A stretch of 64,000 bases of DNA from Tetrapisispora phaffii CBS 4417 (GCF_000236905.1 NC_016526.1:372001-436000); one strand, 5' to 3'; counted from the stretch's first letter, positions 19,255-29,601 are shown. The notes: a model not told the origin generated them from the sequence alone. Translations and numbers: made by a program.

Positions 19255-20061
19255 TTTTTATGCTGTATTATGCTTTATGACTGATTCGGACAATTCTTGC
19301 AAATCAACAAATAACAAGAGACTGTAACCTAAATTCAAATAAACTAAATATAATTCTAAAATACAATACCATGGTCTTTCAATTACTAATTAGTCAATCA
19401 ATTTATTATAAATTATATTTAAAAGCATCATCTCAAAGTTGTTTAATTTTATTTTTATTTTTTTAAAAAAATTTTAATACTGAGATCTAATGATCACAAA
19501 GTACGACTAATTAAAAAAAATAATCTCAACATCAAAGAATAAATCAAATGACAGTAATGTATACATTACATATCAATGTAGCTATTGCTAAAACTTCATT
19601 AGTTTCAATTTATTGCTACTAACACATTGATATCGACGTACTCATATATATGTATATATATGCATATATCAATTAAGGTAGTCTACTTAGTATCCTTTGG
19701 ATATTTTTAAATAATTTGCAGACACTAGCAGAGGCTCTTTCAAAATGTCCGTTTTGAACACTTTTTCCGGTTCCGCAACGTATAAGATGATAAATTTTGA
19801 AAAATTTGCGATGAGATGAGATTAGTTCAAGAATTATTGAAAGTATCATTAATAGTAATTATACTACCTTCTTAGCAATTGAATTATATCTGAGAAGAGC
19901 ATGTTATAAGTACAGACTATCTTCGAGGTTTTTTGACTTTATCAAATATATTTTCAAGTGTTTGATTGTATCTAGTTTTGTTGCGTTAGATTACATTTAA
20001 TATTAGGATCAATCCGCAGCCTAAAAATTAACATATACCAGTTATCGCACTCAAGAACATC
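19255..20061. other. Divergent promoter region RPB10 / NAN1
   Basis: 807 bp with AT-rich tracts and a TATATATG run at about 19643-19668. The recognised elements are the RRPE and PAC at 19798-19817. No gene seen. Confidence 0.6.
19798..19817 (+). promoter_or_regulatory. Adjacent RRPE and PAC elements
   Basis: TGAAAAATTT (19798-19807) matches the rRNA-processing element and GCGATGAGAT (19808-19817) matches PAC, bound by Stb3 and Dot6/Tod6 respectively in S. cerevisiae. They abut directly, about 245 bp before NAN1, an SSU-processome gene, and could also serve RPB10. Confidence 0.75.
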
Positions 20062-22737
20062 ATGAGTTCCAATGTGTATCAACAATATAAATTATCCGTG
20101 GTATCTGGTGGTAAACCAATAGTTCCACACATTTTCAACTCAAGTAGTTCAAAGAAGAGTGTCACTTGTCTAACTCATAATGAATTAGATTATATTGTTC
20201 CATTTAATAATCAAATTAAAATCTATTCTATCGAGACAAGACAATGCATAAAAAATTTGAAGTTCGCTAATAATGAAACACTATCTCAGATATTTTCTGG
20301 TCAAGATGATAATTTTGTTGTTGATATTAAACTGAACAACTTACTAAAGAACCAAACGGAAAATTCAATCGATGAATCAAATAAAATAATTACTATCTTC
20401 TCAAATCATGGTTACATATTTGCTGTTAATTACAAAGGGAAAATGATTGAAAAACCTGAAAATATCAAATTGTCGTTGGAAGAAGATGAAGAAGTTTATA
20501 AAGTATTCCACAATTCAACAACAAATGAGTATAAATTGTTAACTACAAAAATAAATAATGGAAAATCATCAAATTACAGTTACAGATTTTACAAATTTAC
20601 TGTGGGTGATAAGGAAAACCCAATAACTTTAGAACGTACATACGATGATGTCATATTATCAGCATTTTCCAAAAATGATAAATATTTGACTTTATTATCC
20701 TTTGAGTCTGAATCGAAAAAAACTTTTATTGTTAAATCTATCTTTGATGATAAGGTGGATATCAAATTTAAACAAATTGACCTTGTAAATGCTTCAAAGG
20801 ATACCTCATCAGCAAACTCAAAGTACATATCTACTATGGCATTAGACAATTCCTGTACAAAATTGGCATTAGGGTTTGCATCTGGTGTCATTAATGTTGT
20901 AAACCTATTTGATTTAACTAGTACTTTATTAAAATGGCATATTGACACAGTTTTGTCTTTATGTTTTAACAGCGATGCTACCTATTTGATTTCTGGTGGT
21001 TGGGAAAAAGTAATCAGTTTTTGGCAATTGACAACTAATAACCAACAGTTTTTGCCACGTTTAAATGGTGTTGTCATCGATTGTGACATTTTAGGCAATG
21101 ATAAATATTACTCATTAGCATTACAAATGGCAGACAATATTTCTAATTCTGACTTCCAGTTACTGTTATTGAATGCAACTGATTTACAGTCTAAATTGGC
21201 TGTCAATGGTCCATTACCCACTTTTAATAGTCCTGTAAAAAATACTGTTCATCCGCTTTCTGCTATTAAATCAAGAGCATCAACCACTATTTCCAATTCC
21301 TCTGTGTCAAAAAAGAAATTTAGAAAGAAGTTACTAAAATCTAAGAAACAAGATTACACAAATGTTGCCACTATAAATCCAGTAAGCAAGCAATTATTCT
21401 TTCCACATACTTCTGCTGTCCAAATATATGACTTTTATAAAAATGAACAAGTAGCATACCAATATTTAGCACAAGGTGTTAATACAGCCATGGGTAAGGT
21501 AAGATACGAATTAAACATCAAAGATCCCGTTATAAATGATATTAAATTTACACAGAATGGTAAATGGATGCTTACTTATGAAGTAGCATTTCCACCAGAG
21601 GATTTGTTATCATCAAAGGATTTAACTTATTGTTTGAAGTTCTGGACAAAAAATGATACGGAAGCAGAATGGCGTTTAGTTACTAAAGTATTAAATCCTC
21701 ATGGATTAAATGCTCCAATAACAAAAATAATACAGGCACCAGCTACGGTCAATAATTCTGAAGCATGTATCACTTCTGATAATAATGGTGGACTAAAATA
21801 TTGGGCTTATGATAACCATGAAAAAAATTGGTGTTTAAAGAATGTCGCGCTTCCATTCTATAATAATTACAGTAACTCCGTTTCTTTGGCCTGGTCTCAA
21901 GATGGTAGTTTAATATTCCATGGTTTTGAAGATAAATTTACAATTATAGATTTTGAAACTTTCAAAAAATTAGACCAAGTTTCCCAGAACGAGAACGATA
22001 GATTTACTACGGAGATGAATTTAGATTCTGAAATACAGTCCATCAAAGTCGTTAATGAGTCCACAGTAATTATAGCTACCCAAACAGCCTTCTCTTCCTT
22101 TGACTTATTAAAAGGTGTATTTGTTAATAGCTTTGATATTTATCCTTTTACCCAAGGTGTTTACAAAAATGGCCATTTAGATAGATTGATTAGTTGCGAT
22201 GAAGAGAGTGGAAAGATCGCTATTGCCATAAATGAACACACCCCCGACAATGGCAGCTCTGACATTAATTATAAATCAAGAATCATCATCTTTAATTCTG
22301 ATTTATCAGAAAAGACTGGCATATTTACCCATAATAATTATGTCTCATGGTTATCCTGGAATTATGACACTGATTTTATTTTTTTGGATATTGGCTGTAA
22401 ATTAGGTATGGTTGGTACCACTGTCAATTCAGAAATGTTGGATGAAGTTAATAATGAAAAAGCATCAAGAACATCTGTTAATGACAATAATTTTTCAGTC
22501 CGTTTAAGTAAGTTAACTTCTTTGAAAAATTCATTAAATGCTGGTCAAGATAAATACAAAAAGGAATCTAGTGCGATCGAAGTGGATATGGATGATGAGG
22601 ATTCTAAACTGGAATTCATTAATGGTGATAATAAAGAAGGCATTATTAACATGAGCAGCTTCACGAGTATGTTTGATAACATACAGAATATTCAAATGGA
22701 GACGTTGTTCGATCGTGTCATGAAAGTTATCTTATAA
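20062..22737 (+). CDS. NAN1: U3 snoRNP / t-UTP protein Utp17 (Nan1)
   Basis: WD40-repeat subunit of the t-UTP (UTP-A) module, required for pre-18S rRNA processing and rDNA transcription in the nucleolus. 891 residues (S. cerevisiae 896). Tandem beta-propellers: segments such as LALGFASGVINVVNLFD followed by WHIDTVLSLCFNSDATYLIS and GGWEKVISFWQL form recognisable blades at about 270-330, and a second set lies at about 490-640. A basic patch (KKKFRKKLLKSKKQD, near 415) separates the propellers, and the C-terminus is acidic. Synteny agrees: NAN1 is YPL126W, next to HHO1 (YPL127C). The PAC/RRPE pair upstream fits its role. Confidence 0.93.
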   Translation: MSSNVYQQYKLSVVSGGKPIVPHIFNSSSSKKSVTCLTHNELDYIVPFNNQIKIYSIETRQCIKNLKFANNETLSQIFSGQDDNFVVDIKLNNLLKNQTENSIDESNKIITIFSNHGYIFAVNYKGKMIEKPENIKLSLEEDEEVYKVFHNSTTNEYKLLTTKINNGKSSNYSYRFYKFTVGDKENPITLERTYDDVILSAFSKNDKYLTLLSFESESKKTFIVKSIFDDKVDIKFKQIDLVNASKDTSSANSKYISTMALDNSCTKLALGFASGVINVVNLFDLTSTLLKWHIDTVLSLCFNSDATYLISGGWEKVISFWQLTTNNQQFLPRLNGVVIDCDILGNDKYYSLALQMADNISNSDFQLLLLNATDLQSKLAVNGPLPTFNSPVKNTVHPLSAIKSRASTTISNSSVSKKKFRKKLLKSKKQDYTNVATINPVSKQLFFPHTSAVQIYDFYKNEQVAYQYLAQGVNTAMGKVRYELNIKDPVINDIKFTQNGKWMLTYEVAFPPEDLLSSKDLTYCLKFWTKNDTEAEWRLVTKVLNPHGLNAPITKIIQAPATVNNSEACITSDNNGGLKYWAYDNHEKNWCLKNVALPFYNNYSNSVSLAWSQDGSLIFHGFEDKFTIIDFETFKKLDQVSQNENDRFTTEMNLDSEIQSIKVVNESTVIIATQTAFSSFDLLKGVFVNSFDIYPFTQGVYKNGHLDRLISCDEESGKIAIAINEHTPDNGSSDINYKSRIIIFNSDLSEKTGIFTHNNYVSWLSWNYDTDFIFLDIGCKLGMVGTTVNSEMLDEVNNEKASRTSVNDNNFSVRLSKLTSLKNSLNAGQDKYKKESSAIEVDMDDEDSKLEFINGDNKEGIINMSSFTSMFDNIQNIQMETLFDRVMKVIL

Positions 22738-23417
22738 GTTAAAAGCCTATGCTTGAGCCATCATATTCAATAAATATAAATATATTAGAGCATCTTTTGT
22801 ATAATACGTTCTATAACCTTAGCATACTTCATTTAAATATAAATATATAAATGTAATTAATATGACATATTTTGATTATTATCACTCGTTACATTTCAAA
22901 TGATGAAGCGGAAATAAAATACTTAAGCCTGCACATTCTATTATTTAATTGCTAGAAGATAAGTAACAAAATTACCTTCTTGTGATGGGGTTGGTATCCT
23001 GCAAAACTAGTTGCATTTTACCTTAAACATGCCGAATATTAATTAAGACACATTGTTATAAAAGAACAACATAATTTCAATATAAAATTGTCTTTGTCAG
23101 AATTACTGTAGTGTATGTGACAGAGCTAAGTGTTTATGACACTTTGAGTTCAGAACCAATTGATCACTTAGTAATGGGAAAGAAGGTTCTAGAACAACCT
23201 TTCAAATGATGGATGAAAACTTTCCACTACAACGTAAGTGGCTACGTGATAAACACAGATGTACAATACAGCGCCAACGATCTTAGGAGAAATGACTGAA
23301 CACGTAATGTGTACACTCAAGTATGAGATAACTTATATATTAAGAGGACATCTAACTCTACATAGAATTGTTTAAATATACTAATAAAAGACGAATCAAT
23401 TATTTAACTATAAGAAG
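22738..23417. other. Intergenic downstream of NAN1, promoter-like near its right end
   Basis: AT-rich to about 23100, then less so. It holds a perfect heat-shock element at 23181-23195 and a TATATATTAA box at 23334-23343, which together point rightwards to the small ORF at 23418. No larger gene. Confidence 0.5.
23181..23195 (+). promoter_or_regulatory. Heat-shock element (three contiguous Hsf1 pentamers)
   Basis: aGAAg-gTTCt-aGAAc is a perfect three-unit nGAAn/nTTCn array, the minimal strong Hsf1 site. It lies about 235 bp before the small ORF and 140 bp before a TATA box. NAN1 ends upstream and GET3 starts far away on the other strand, so neither is an obvious target. Confidence 0.6.
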
Positions 23418-23504
23418 ATGGAGTTCTCAAAAGCAACTAACGTGACTAACGACACTAACTTAGACGTTGGTACTAACCAAAATAAGGTTGTTTCTCCACA
23501 TTAA
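23418..23504 (+). CDS. Possible 28-residue peptide gene with stress-type promoter
   Basis: I do not recognise this ORF. It starts ATG at 23418, 75 nt after a TATATATTAA box and downstream of a perfect heat-shock element. It encodes a hydrophilic peptide that begins MEFSKATNV and ends NKVVSPH. The core is a degenerate 9-bp repeat (ACTAACnnn three times in register, then once more), giving Thr-Asn-X triplets. Codons are mostly the yeast-preferred ones. It has no signal peptide, membrane segment or cysteine. It may be a genuine short stress gene, the remnant of a longer repeat protein, or the leader of a non-coding RNA. Confidence 0.3.
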   Translation: MEFSKATNVTNDTNLDVGTNQNKVVSPH

Positions 23505-23596
23505 GAAATATTTAAAGTTAAAACGTAACTTGTTCATTAAATTTTATAATGTAGCGCTATAGAAACTACTAACTTCTTCTGAAGTAAATATTTGAA

Positions 23597-23669
23597 GCTT
23601 CAGTAGCTCAGTCGGAAGAGCGTCAGTCTCATAATCTGAAGGTCGAGAGTTCGAACCTCCCCTGGAGCA
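23597..23669 (+). tRNA. tM(CAU): Elongator tRNA-Met (anticodon CAT)
   Basis: A 73-nt cloverleaf: acceptor arms GCTTCAG and CTGGAGC pair apart from the usual wobble, the D-arm holds AGCTCAGTCGGAAGAGC, the anticodon CAT is at 23630-23632, and the T-arm has GAGAGTTCGAACCTC. It differs by one base in the D-loop from the S. cerevisiae elongator tRNA-Met as I remember it. No intron and no encoded CCA. A run of seven T at 23676-23682 is the Pol III terminator. It sits where neighbours switch from YPL126W to YDL100C. Confidence 0.97.
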
Positions 23670-23814
23670 AAAGTATTTTTTTGTTGTTTATATCTAACTC
23701 CATTATTATGACGGTGATATTATACAGTTTTTGATAATTGTTAGAAGGAAATGTAGGCTAATATATTCAAATATATATTATTAATTAAATATTTACTTCG
23801 ACTGCGCTTGTTAT

Positions 23815-24870
23815 TTAATTTTTTTCTTCTAATTCATAAATTACTTTACCGTCAGCAACTGGGTCGTAAGCCTTATCTAAAAATTGAGAGAACTTGGTTA
23901 AGTTGTTCAATCCTCTAATTTCACCAGCACATAGTGGCATCTTAACAACGTGAAAGTCTTCATACAATTCATCAATTTGATCTAAGTATTTGGTTTGCAT
24001 TTTCCATCTGGCTTGGCATCTTTTACAATTATGTTCTTGGTCAAATTCAGCGAACAACAATTGGTTAACGATGATAGAATTAACATCCATATCATAAGAA
24101 ATTAATTCTTGAATTAATCTTTCAGTTTCGTATAAAGACAAGAATTCACTGATACAGACACAAACGAAGGTAGTTAAGTCTGGGTTGGTAAATTGTTGTC
24201 TAATTTTTTCTACATTTTCCTTCAATTCGTTTAGCTTACCACTGATATCAACATTACTAGCACCAGCAAATGAGTTTAACATTGGACCCAATTTACCGGT
24301 AATTTCGCCGAATTTTTCTAGTAACTTAGCTAGCGTGTTTGGTAATTGCAGGAATCTTAAAGTATGACCTGTTGGTGCAGTGTCAAAAATAACTGTATCA
24401 TATGAATCACCATCACCACTTTCTTGGCTTTTAATATGTTTCATAACTTCCATGAAAGAAAGTGCTTCATCAATACCTGGAATAGATCCAGTTAAATCAG
24501 CTAGCGCACCGCCCTGTAACAACTCGCCTAAACCATCACTATCACCATTTTCATCATTACGAGAAACAGCCATATCATTCATATCCTTTAATGCAGCAGA
24601 TGGGTCGATTTCCATACAGGATAAGTTGTTCATACCTGTGACCTTTCTAGCATCTTTACCAAATTTCTCCCCGAAGGCATCACTTAAATTATGAGCAGGA
24701 TCGGTAGAAATTAATAGAAACTTTTTGTTAGGTTGGTTTAATGCCATTTGAATGGCAATGGAGCAAGAGGAGGTAGTTTTACCTACACCACCTTTACCAC
24801 CAACGAAAACCCATTTATGAGTTGTAGATGTAATTAACGAATGTAAATTTGGGTCAACTGTTAAATCCAT
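23815..24870 (-). CDS. GET3: Get3 ATPase, tail-anchored protein targeting factor
   Basis: Cytosolic homodimeric ATPase that captures tail-anchored membrane proteins from Sgt2/Get4-Get5 and delivers them to Get1-Get2 at the ER. 351 residues (S. cerevisiae 354). The deviant Walker [13 protein letters not shown] is at about 24-35, switch I carries [11 protein letters not shown], switch [17 protein letters not shown], and the zinc-binding CxxC (Cys282, Cys285 in NCKRCQ) holds the dimer. The Met-rich and hydrophobic helices of the client-binding groove lie at about 185-215. BUG1 and SNU23 follow as in YDL100C-YDL098C. Confidence 0.98.
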   Translation of the reverse strand: MDLTVDPNLHSLITSTTHKWVFVGGKGGVGKTTSSCSIAIQMALNQPNKKFLLISTDPAHNLSDAFGEKFGKDARKVTGMNNLSCMEIDPSAALKDMNDMAVSRNDENGDSDGLGELLQGGALADLTGSIPGIDEALSFMEVMKHIKSQESGDGDSYDTVIFDTAPTGHTLRFLQLPNTLAKLLEKFGEITGKLGPMLNSFAGASNVDISGKLNELKENVEKIRQQFTNPDLTTFVCVCISEFLSLYETERLIQELISYDMDVNSIIVNQLLFAEFDQEHNCKRCQARWKMQTKYLDQIDELYEDFHVVKMPLCAGEIRGLNNLTKFSQFLDKAYDPVADGKVIYELEEKN

Positions 24871-25264
24871 GATTGTAATTGTGCAATAACCTAGCGTCTA
24901 TGGTATCCTAAGAAATTAAATTAATTGATCTTAAGCAGAATTTAAAATTATAGTAGCTAATCACTTCTAATTAATAGAATAAAAATGATTGTATCAATTC
25001 TTAAGTTTTTATTTAAATTACTAGTTATATTTTATAATCTTAGAAATCAATATTATGGAGTTCGAATATTTATTTTTCGCTAATTTTTATCAATTTTAAT
25101 AATTCAAACGAAATTTCGCCTAACATTGAACATTAACAATATGATTTAATATACAACAAACATGATTATTTCAATGGTTAATAATTATTTCATTATATTT
25201 TAGAGCATCGTTATTATATTATAGTTACCTCAAAAGTTCCAAAGACATATTAATCTGGAGTGTC
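24871..25264. other. Divergent promoter GET3 / BUG1
   Basis: 394 bp of AT-rich sequence; no distinctive motif recognised. Confidence 0.5.
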
Positions 25265-26221
25265 ATGTCAGATCTGGATGCTGAGGCTGCTAAGAAAGCC
25301 AAGTTAGAGGAAGCAAGGAAGAGGGTTGAGGAATTGAAGAAAAAAAAAAAGAATAAGAATAAGGGCAAAAAGAAGGCAGATGAGAAAGATGGTAGTGATG
25401 AAATCATACCTATTAATAGCAATGAAGATGAAATTAGTATTAATGAGACAGTTGATGAAACTGTTGGTATTGAAGAAACAATTGATGATAAAGTAGAAAC
25501 AATCGAAACACCAGTTTCAGTTGAAGACGGAGAAGTGAAAGCTAGACTTCCTAATCCAAACGAAGAAGAAGAAGAAGCTCCAAGTGAAAGTGAAGATAAT
25601 GTAAATAGTAATGAAATTTTAGAGGAAAAGGAAGACAATACAGAAAACGCTGTTAATGAGAGAGAAGTCGGACCTACAACAAATGTCGAAACTAAGTTAG
25701 AGCAAAGTTTACCATTAATCAAAACTGAGGAAAGTAAAAGTGAAGAAGTGAAAGCTACCGATTCCACTCCAAATTTTTTTGGCGAAGAGACAGATAAATC
25801 TGACTTTATGCTGTCAATTGAAGATGATAAAAAATCAGTGGAAATTGAGGAATTGAAGAAAGCATTGGAAGGTGCTAAAGCTGAAAATAAAAAGATGATG
25901 TTTGTCCAAATGGATCAAGAAACTACAATCGATGAATTGAATGATGAAATTGCTTCCTTAAAGGCAGAATTGAATAATGTTAAAAGAGAACTAGAGATTG
26001 TTAAGAATAGCTCCAATATGCAACCGTTGGTTCAACAGTCATCAACTCCTCATATTCAATTATCTAATTTCAATAATGCAAATAATTCACCAGTATCAAG
26101 CAATGGCCAACCATCTGTAAATGTTCCAATTGATCGCGCTATGTTTAACAAATGGCGTGACTGGAATATTGATATGAGTTGTTGGAGAAGTATCGGTTCT
26201 GGTCCAATAGTCGAATTTTAA
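25265..26221 (+). CDS. BUG1: cis-Golgi coiled-coil protein Bug1
   Basis: Bug1 partners with the GRASP65-like Grh1 on the cis-Golgi and supports ER-to-Golgi traffic. 318 residues (S. cerevisiae about 340). A basic coiled-coil start (AKKAKLEEARKRVEELKKKK), a long acidic low-complexity stretch (about 45-185), a second coiled coil at about 200-245 (EIEELKKALEGAKAENKK...), an Asn/Ser-rich linker, and a conserved C-terminus WRDWNIDMSCWRSIGSGPIVEF-like tail that serves as the Grh1-binding end. Position between GET3 and SNU23 matches YDL099W. Confidence 0.9.
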   Translation: MSDLDAEAAKKAKLEEARKRVEELKKKKKNKNKGKKKADEKDGSDEIIPINSNEDEISINETVDETVGIEETIDDKVETIETPVSVEDGEVKARLPNPNEEEEEAPSESEDNVNSNEILEEKEDNTENAVNEREVGPTTNVETKLEQSLPLIKTEESKSEEVKATDSTPNFFGEETDKSDFMLSIEDDKKSVEIEELKKALEGAKAENKKMMFVQMDQETTIDELNDEIASLKAELNNVKRELEIVKNSSNMQPLVQQSSTPHIQLSNFNNANNSPVSSNGQPSVNVPIDRAMFNKWRDWNIDMSCWRSIGSGPIVEF

Positions 26222-26381
26222 ATAGTCATTCATATAAAATATAAATAACTTTATCATCTGTTAATTATCGATAAGTCCATATAAGAATACTCGATGAATA
26301 TTAAATATACATTACTTATTATTTATTATGTAAATTATTGCGACACATAATTGTCCTTATCAATCATTCTTTAGGTGCTAA

Positions 26382-26947
26382 TCATTGTTTAGAAGAACCA
26401 AATGAAGCAAAACCCATTTTTAAACTCATTGGGCTTGATGTATCTACCTCCTTTACGATCTTTTTATTGGATTTTTTGTTAACTTTTTTTTAACTGAACT
26501 ATGTGCACTTTTCTTATTCCTTTTGACAAAGCTCTTTATAAGATAATTATATGCAATTTCAAATTCATTTCTTTCAATATCCTCATTATCTCTAAGATCA
26601 AGAACTAAAGGTTCTTCGAAAAGAAGTTCAAATTTAATATTGTGGGTTTTATGATTTAGATGATCGATATACTGTAAATTGTCTTTAAAAGTTAAGTCAC
26701 ATAATTCACAATAGAACCCAAATTGTTTTCCTTTTTTAAATGAGGATAACCCAGTTGTTAATATTTTTTTATTTAAATCTGCTATTGAATTCTTTAGTAA
26801 AAAATCATAGTTTGTATATTTTTGCTTTAAATCATCTACCTGAGTTGGTGATAATGAGGCAGTTATAGCTGAACTGTTATTGGATGTTTCTGACGCAAGC
26901 TGTGCATATTCTTCTCTGTCCCAAGTCCTTCTCCCAAATTTTGACAT
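26382..26947 (-). CDS. SNU23: U4/U6.U5 tri-snRNP zinc-finger protein Snu23 (frame break near the C-terminus)
   Basis: Splicing factor of the tri-snRNP. The frame from 26947 gives MSKFGRRTWDREEYAQLASE and a matrin-type C2H2 finger (YCELCDLTFKDNLQYIDHLNHKTH, about 79-102), then EEPLVLDLRDNED. It stops at 26453 after 164 residues (S. cerevisiae 194). Directly downstream in another frame is SPMSLKMGFASFGSSKQ ending at the stop 26382-26384, which matches the conserved yeast C-terminus (SQMMGFSNFATSKK). One extra A in the eight-A run at about 26485-26492 would join the two. So the gene probably runs to 26382; the break is a base-calling error or a real mutation trimming about 25 residues. Confidence 0.85.
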
Positions 26948-27239
26948 GAGTCCAAATAATATGTAGATAATATGCTGTATTTGAGCTTAGGAACTTTGAG
27001 GAAAGCATATTTAACAGCTTAAATGATCCTAAAAAGATAAACTTAAACTATGATTATTTATATAAACTTCCTTATTTGAAAATAAAGTGTGCCTGCAATA
27101 GCTTATTTCCGATGACCTGAAAAATGTACATATATATAAATTTGTGATAAAAGATAGGAGATCTATACAGAATGGAATTATGGTAACTGTCTAATGGTGA
27201 GCGAATAAATAGCATACAAGAATATAGATTTCATTTGCA

Positions 27240-27974
27240 ATGTCTCATAAATTGACAATTCAACCGTATCTAATAAAATTTATACCGACCACCCCAACAG
27301 TAACCGAAGATATTACAATATATGGATTTGACTTGGATCACACTCTCATCAAACCAAAAGCACCAAATGCAATCCACAGTCGTTCATCTGACGATTGGGT
27401 ATTTATGGAATTTAACGATGGTATAGTGACAATTGACAGATTGATAGAGATTGCAAAGGAAGACACAACTTCACAGATAGTAGTTTTCACAAACCAAGGT
27501 GGTGTAGTTGCTTCACCTCCAACTTCCAAAAGTTGTGTGAAATTTACCGATAAAATTAAATTGATTTTGAAATATATATCTGATTTGCCAGAAGGTCAGA
27601 TACTTTTGGGTAGATTATGGATATATGGCTCTCCGAAGAAACCAGCTTCCTTGTTTCCTACCAAAAAGGGTCAGAAGAAAACACAAAGTACCTTAGGATC
27701 AGTCAATAAATTGAAAAAGGCTTCAGTGCATAATAAACTCGGTGATGCAGTTTTAACACCAGAAATATTTGAGAATATGAGGAAGCCTCGTTTGGGCATG
27801 TTCCAGGAATTTAAAAGGGATCTGACATCTGAATGTACAGATTTAAAAATTAAATGGAAATATTATTGTGGTGATGCTGCAGGAAGGAAATCTGATTTCA
27901 GTGATTCAGACAAACAATTTGCAGCGAACTTGCAAGTTGACTTCAGGTTACCTGAAGAAGTTTTCAAGAAGTAA
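27240..27974 (+). CDS. TPP1: DNA 3'-phosphatase Tpp1
   Basis: Removes 3'-phosphates from DNA ends during strand-break repair; homologous to the phosphatase half of PNKP. 244 residues (S. cerevisiae 238). HAD-family motif I DLDHTL (Asp31, Asp33) carries the nucleophile, motif II is VVFTNQGG, and the conserved YCGDAAGRKSDFSDSDKQFAANL block (about 211-233) carries the last acidic residues. There is no kinase domain, as in budding yeasts. In S. cerevisiae TPP1 is YMR156C, so it belongs to the chromosome XIII track interleaved here. Confidence 0.95.
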   Translation: MSHKLTIQPYLIKFIPTTPTVTEDITIYGFDLDHTLIKPKAPNAIHSRSSDDWVFMEFNDGIVTIDRLIEIAKEDTTSQIVVFTNQGGVVASPPTSKSCVKFTDKIKLILKYISDLPEGQILLGRLWIYGSPKKPASLFPTKKGQKKTQSTLGSVNKLKKASVHNKLGDAVLTPEIFENMRKPRLGMFQEFKRDLTSECTDLKIKWKYYCGDAAGRKSDFSDSDKQFAANLQVDFRLPEEVFKK

Positions 27975-28130
27975 ATAACTTTTTCTTGTATATTTCTTGC
28001 ATACCTATGAATGATTTATTATTGTAATATATAATTATGTAATATTATGAAAATGTGATTATTACGTGGTCAGTACACTTTATAGAGAAAGGCAATCGTC
28101 ATTAATTTTGAATTTACAAGAATAAAAAGA

Positions 28131-29411
28131 CTAGTTCAATACGTTTGCCTTTTCGAACAATTGATCAACAGCTTTGTTCAATTCACCAATTAATTCTAGA
28201 GAAGAATTATAAGCTGCATCCTTTTGTGGAGATTCATATATATATAACCATCCATTGCCTTGATCTAAGACACCAAAAAATACATTATCTAAAATCATTT
28301 GTGACAATTTACCTTCCACTTGGTCAATGCTTAGACCAATAATTTTTGAGATATGAGAAACTTCAACACATTCAAAAGGTTCTATAATTTTGCATAAATT
28401 GGATTCTAATAGAGTATCGTATAGAGCGTTAAAGTGAGATCTAATCAAATCATCATTTTTTAGTTCGTCGTTATAAGTATTTAGAGTGGAATTGAATTCA
28501 AATAAAGATCTATTATTGTATGCATCTGCGATTGATTTCATTGCGTCAATTTCACGTGATTGGTATATTTCTTTTGTAGATTTTGCACTCAAAATTGTAT
28601 TAACATCGTCAATTAAGTTTAACATAATTTTTGATAATAACATATATTTTAATACTTTACAAGCTTTTTCGAATGAATTATGAGTGGATAAATTGTGGAA
28701 CCCTTCGAAACTTTCGTAAAAATATGAGTATGCAGTTTTATAGTCTTTATCTTCACAATGCAAAATACCACTCATTAAATCCAATTCCGCCATTGTTGAT
28801 GAAGAGCAGTAAATTGAATTAGCAGCTGTTCTTGAAGCAGTTAGAGCAGCTTTTGACTTCACTAAATTTCTTAACTTATGATAAACTTGTGATTCTAATA
28901 GATGAACGTCAACTAACGATGGTTTATCATCTAACTTTTTGAATTCTGTTAATAACTCATTGATCAAATCTATTGATTTCTTATAATTTTTAGTCAAATA
29001 TAAATAAGTTGCTAATTTTATGCTTAAAGAATTCTTTAAGAAAATTCTTTTTTCATTCTTAGCATAAAGTATGCTTTGTTCTACAACGTATATTTGATCA
29101 TCTAACGAGTTTGGCACCTGTTCGAATTTTTCAATCAATTGTTTTAAAACTTTTGCAGTTTTAGATTTTGCAAATTGTGACATGTAATCTCTTGAATGAG
29201 GTATGAATTCTCTCATTTTATCCTTCTGTTCAGTGGCAACGTAAATATCTCCCAATTCCAAGATACATGATTCTTTAGTATTTTTAATTGCGTCTGTATT
29301 ATCACCTTCAAATTCTGATTCTAAGATAGTTAAATAGATAGTCTCAGCTTCTTTATAATTTTTGTCCTTAACCAACGATCTGGCATTCTCCAATTGTGCA
29401 GTAATAGACAT
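28131..29411 (-). CDS. RPN6: 19S proteasome lid subunit Rpn6
   Basis: PCI-domain subunit of the 26S proteasome lid that braces lid and core particle. 426 residues (S. cerevisiae 434). The N-terminal two-thirds are helical TPR-like repeats (for example ARSLVKDKNYKEAETIYLTIL), and the PCI winged helix is at about 300-400 (SHISKIIGLSIDQVEGKLSQMILD). The C-terminus ends in the helix used for lid bundling. A PACE element for Rpn4 lies about 190 bp upstream. It is YDL097C in S. cerevisiae. Confidence 0.97.
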   Translation of the reverse strand: MSITAQLENARSLVKDKNYKEAETIYLTILESEFEGDNTDAIKNTKESCILELGDIYVATEQKDKMREFIPHSRDYMSQFAKSKTAKVLKQLIEKFEQVPNSLDDQIYVVEQSILYAKNEKRIFLKNSLSIKLATYLYLTKNYKKSIDLINELLTEFKKLDDKPSLVDVHLLESQVYHKLRNLVKSKAALTASRTAANSIYCSSSTMAELDLMSGILHCEDKDYKTAYSYFYESFEGFHNLSTHNSFEKACKVLKYMLLSKIMLNLIDDVNTILSAKSTKEIYQSREIDAMKSIADAYNNRSLFEFNSTLNTYNDELKNDDLIRSHFNALYDTLLESNLCKIIEPFECVEVSHISKIIGLSIDQVEGKLSQMILDNVFFGVLDQGNGWLYIYESPQKDAAYNSSLELIGELNKAVDQLFEKANVLN

Positions 29412-29601
29412 ATTTGAAGAAAAGTATGTATTCTATGTTGATTGTGATTCCTGAGCGTAATCCAAACTTAATTTCAAACTACGATTCGTTACTCTACTCC
29501 GAAGTAGTAAACTTAGTTTAAATGTATACATATCTATATCAACATCGTTTTATAAAATAAACATAGATATATGTAAGTATTATCCTAAAGCTTCTAATAA
29601 T

